Below are positions 61,601 through 64,000 of a stretch of 64,000 nucleotides of DNA, piece after piece. The notes under the pieces were generated by a model. It was not told the origin of the DNA. It did no database searches and saw nothing but the letters and a program-made list of their open reading frames with translations. The position numbers and the translations under genes were made by a program. The stretch comes from Chryseobacterium soli. GTDB taxonomy: Bacteria; Bacteroidota; Bacteroidia; Flavobacteriales; Weeksellaceae. How positions within the stretch are numbered: the first letter of the stretch is position 1; the number at the start of each line of letters is the position of its first letter. The DNA is taken from the NCBI RefSeq assembly GCF_000737705.1, contig NZ_JPRH01000001.1:310001-374000 (forward strand). Direction: 5' to 3'.

Positions 61601-62344
61601 ATGTTAAATATAAAAAATCTACACGCCAAAATTGAAGACGGCGCAGAAATATTAAAAGGTATTAATCTAGAAATAAAGCCAGGTGAAGTTCATGCGATCA
61701 TGGGACCTAACGGTGCTGGTAAATCTACTCTTTCTTCTGTAATTGCAGGAAAGGAAGACTACGAAGTTACAGACGGAGAAATTATTTTCCAGGGAGAAAA
61801 CATCATTGAAGATGCTCCTGAAGATAGAGCACACAAAGGAATTTTCCTTTCTTTCCAATATCCGGTAGAAATTCCCGGTGTTTCTGTAACGAACTTTATA
61901 AAAGCTGCTTTAAACGAAAACAGAAAAGCAAACGGACTTTCTGAAATGCCGGCAAAAGAAATGCTTGCTATGATCCGTGAAAAGTCTGAAAAGCTTGGCA
62001 TCAAGAAAGATTTCCTTTCAAGATCTCTAAACGAGGGATTTTCCGGAGGTGAAAAGAAGAGAAATGAAATTTTCCAGATGATGATGCTTAATCCTAAATT
62101 GGCGATTCTTGATGAAACAGATTCAGGATTAGATATCGATGCTTTAAGAATTGTGGCTGACGGGGTAAACCAATTTAAGAATGAAGGAAATGCAGTTCTT
62201 TTGATTACTCACTATCAAAGACTTCTTAATTATATCCAGCCGGATTTTGTTCACGTTTTAGCCAACGGTAAAATAATTAAAACTGGTGACAAATCGCTTG
62301 CTTTGGAATTGGAAAGCAAAGGCTACGACTGGCTTCTTAACTAA
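61601..62344 (+). CDS. sufC: SufC ATPase
   Basis: ABC-type ATPase that powers SufBCD; it is cytoplasmic, not a transporter. 247 residues. Walker A GPNGAGKST at about 36-44, Q-loop LSFQYPVEIPG, signature FSGGEKKRNE, Walker B LAILDETDSGLD and switch His in LLITHYQRLL are all intact. Between sufB and sufD, 118 nt before the latter. Confidence 0.97.
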   Translation: MLNIKNLHAKIEDGAEILKGINLEIKPGEVHAIMGPNGAGKSTLSSVIAGKEDYEVTDGEIIFQGENIIEDAPEDRAHKGIFLSFQYPVEIPGVSVTNFIKAALNENRKANGLSEMPAKEMLAMIREKSEKLGIKKDFLSRSLNEGFSGGEKKRNEIFQMMMLNPKLAILDETDSGLDIDALRIVADGVNQFKNEGNAVLLITHYQRLLNYIQPDFVHVLANGKIIKTGDKSLALELESKGYDWLLN

Positions 62345-62465
62345 TATTGAACGCTAGAGCATTTTGGGAACAACCTATTGTATGTTTTCCGGGATGACAA
62401 CGAATGAAACGGGAAAACCGTAACATATTGACAACAGTTTTATTTTAAATATATTAAAAAAGGTG

Positions 62466-63791
62466 ATGGCCGAAATATCAGTAATGGCGTTATACGAACA
62501 AATTACAGACAACCATAGTAAATTTCTGGAGAGCCTTCGTCACAGATTTTTAGACGAGGACAGACAGGCTGCTCTTCATACATTTGAAAACCTTGGTTTT
62601 CCTACAAAAAAAGACGAAGAATATAAATATACCAACCTAAAGGAAATCACGGAAAAAAGCTACAACTTTTTCCCGAAAGAAAGTCATAATATTACGAAAG
62701 AGCAATTGGATCTTCTTCATTTGGGAGAAGAGAATTTTGACTGGATCGTTTTTGTAAATGGTAAGCTTCATAAAGAATTATCAAAAGTTTCTATTGAAAA
62801 TGTAGAGTTTCTTTCTTTCAATTATGCGTTGAATGATGAGAAGCACAAAGAGGTTTTTGATAAGTATTTTAATACAATTGCTTCCAAAGACACTGCTTTT
62901 ACTAATCTAAACCTTGCGTACTGCAAGTATGGGTTCTTTTTGAAAGTCCCAAAAAATGTAGTGATTGAAAAACCAATCCACGTTTTTTATATTTCTCAAA
63001 ATCAGGAGGAAAATACGTTCTACAACACTAGAAACTTATTGATCGTAGAAGAAGGAGCAAAAGTGGAAATCATTGAAAGTCATCATAATTTTGATGATAC
63101 TTTTGTACTGACCAATTCAGTAACAGAGATCTTCACATATCCTAATGCTAAAGCAGACTGGCATAAAGTTCAGAATGATAATGACACTTCTTATCTGATA
63201 GACAGTACTTTTGCAAGACAGGAAAAAGACAGTTTAACCACTGTGAATACGTTCACCTTCGGAGGTAAGCTGGTAAGAAATAATCTGGATTTTATTCATA
63301 ATGGACAGAATATCAATTCATTCATGAATGGAATTACCATTATTGGAAAAGACCAGCTGGTAGACCATCATACGGCGGTTCACCACAACCAGCCTCACTG
63401 TGAAAGTTACCAGAATTATAAAGGGATCTTTAAAGATAATGCACATGGTGTATTCAACGGAAAAGTCTTCGTTGACAGAATCGCACAGAAAACAAATGCG
63501 TATCAGCAAAATAACAACGTTTTATTAAGCGAAGGAGCAACGATTGATACCAAACCTCAGTTAGAGATCTTTGCAGATGATGTGAAGTGTTCTCACGGCT
63601 GTACGGTAGGTCAGTTGAATAAAGACGCCCTGTTCTATTTAAGAGCAAGAGGTATTTCTAAAAAAGAAGCTCAGGCTTTACTGTTATATGCATTTGCGAA
63701 TGATGCCATGCAGAATATCGACATTGAACCTTTGAAAGAGAAAATATCAAAGCTTTTAGCAGAAAAACTGGAAGTAGACATAGAGTTCTAA
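62466..63791 (+). CDS. sufD: Fe-S scaffold subunit SufD
   Basis: Partner of SufB in the scaffold. About 441 residues from the ATG at 62466; a later in-frame ATG at 62484 (MALYEQ) is also plausible, and an earlier GTG at 62463 is unlikely. LGFPTKKDEEYKYTNL near 45 and IVEEGAKVEIIESH are typical; the C-terminal DVKCSHGCTVGQLNKDALFYLRARGIS is the conserved SufD block with the interface His. Closes the suf run, with a terminator after it. Confidence 0.95.
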   Translation: MAEISVMALYEQITDNHSKFLESLRHRFLDEDRQAALHTFENLGFPTKKDEEYKYTNLKEITEKSYNFFPKESHNITKEQLDLLHLGEENFDWIVFVNGKLHKELSKVSIENVEFLSFNYALNDEKHKEVFDKYFNTIASKDTAFTNLNLAYCKYGFFLKVPKNVVIEKPIHVFYISQNQEENTFYNTRNLLIVEEGAKVEIIESHHNFDDTFVLTNSVTEIFTYPNAKADWHKVQNDNDTSYLIDSTFARQEKDSLTTVNTFTFGGKLVRNNLDFIHNGQNINSFMNGITIIGKDQLVDHHTAVHHNQPHCESYQNYKGIFKDNAHGVFNGKVFVDRIAQKTNAYQQNNNVLLSEGATIDTKPQLEIFADDVKCSHGCTVGQLNKDALFYLRARGISKKEAQALLLYAFANDAMQNIDIEPLKEKISKLLAEKLEVDIEF

Positions 63792-63807
63792 CAATAAATT
63801 GATACAT

Positions 63808-63838
63808 AAAAAGCACCTCGACGGAGGTGCTTTTTTAC
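63808..63838. terminator. Bidirectional terminator after sufD
   Basis: AAAAAGCACCTC (63808-63819) with GAGGTGCTTTTT (63824-63835), perfect 12-bp stem, 4-nt loop, between sufD and the convergent edge gene. Confidence 0.93.
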
Positions 63839-63854
63839 TTTTATACCTGTTGGA

Positions 63855-64000
63855 TTATTTCATCCAGGATTGATTGTCTTTTTTGTCGGAACGTTTTCTT
63901 CCGTTATCAAAATTATATCCAAATCCCACTCCTAAAGTCTGTTTAAGCTGTGTTTTCTGAATTTGATTATGATCATACATCAGATCCAAAGTAATATTGG
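63855..64000 (-). CDS. Outer membrane beta-barrel protein, C-terminal fragment
   Basis: The C-terminal 48 residues (stop at 63855-63857) of a gene whose 5' part lies beyond the window. Visible sequence NITLDLMYDHNQIQKTQLKQ, then TLGVGFGYNFDNGRKRSDKKDNQSWMK. The alternating hydrophobic pattern of LGVGFGYNF fits a last or near-last beta strand of an outer membrane protein, with a charged tail after it. Too short to name; TonB-dependent-receptor-like or OMP barrel families are possible. Confidence 0.6.
   Translation of the reverse strand, partial: NITLDLMYDHNQIQKTQLKQTLGVGFGYNFDNGRKRSDKKDNQSWMK

Noticed and set aside
1..64000. tRNA, rRNA, CRISPR arrays, insertion sequences, att sites
   Set aside because: Looked for in all intergenic stretches; no cloverleaf, spaced repeats, transposase or terminal repeats seen. 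A tRNAscan or repeat search would be more sensitive.

Overview
The window looks like chromosome from a flavobacterium of the family Weeksellaceae, most likely Chryseobacterium. The basis is low GC, TAnnTTTG -7 promoter boxes (the Bacteroidetes sigma factor type), a type IX secretion C-terminal domain, GldH, three GLPGLI-family proteins, a type III glutamine synthetase and a full alternative complex III operon. I found no rRNA, tRNA, CRISPR array, insertion sequence or prophage. Most of the window is ordinary core genome.

Layout. 0-8.6 kb: a 5'-cut M1 peptidase, an unusual aspartokinase, a phosphorylase-like protein of unknown role, glutamine synthetase III and an NlpC/P60 lipoprotein. 8.6-15 kb: a Qnr-like pentapeptide protein, then the elongasome operon mreB-mreC-mreD-mrdA-rodA, read leftward. 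15.2-20.5 kb: heme genes hemA-hemC-hemD-hemE with two cell-wall-hydrolase-like genes between hemC and hemD. 20.5-27.5 kb: nitroreductase, a 41-residue double-glycine-leader peptide, sufS, rplY-prs, and a FadL-type porin paired with an SGNH hydrolase lipoprotein. 27.8-33.6 kb: ricT-like gene, gldH, PBP1A, selO. 33.7-37 kb: a T9SS cargo protein, a polytopic membrane protein and a SPOR protein. 37.2-45.6 kb: actABCDEF, the quinol-oxidising complex that replaces bc1. 45.8-48 kb: two glycosyltransferase-like genes. 48.2-54.7 kb: two proteins of unknown function, apt, a TPR membrane protein with ribH, and an LtaS-like phosphoglycerol transferase. 54.8-59.5 kb: accessory region with a six-cysteine double-glycine peptide, a secreted orphan, three GLPGLI proteins and a zinc protease. 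59.7-63.8 kb: sufABCD. The right edge cuts an outer membrane barrel gene.

The best candidate for an undescribed system is 54.8-56.7 kb: a 57-residue peptide with a GG leader and six cysteines in its 39-residue core, followed closely by a signal-peptide protein I cannot place and by a GLPGLI protein whose start overlaps it. A second orphan GG-leader peptide lies at 21.4 kb. No peptidase-containing ABC exporter or modifying enzyme is in the window, so export would need a partner encoded elsewhere. Functional statements rest on motifs read by eye and on family knowledge; no database search was run.
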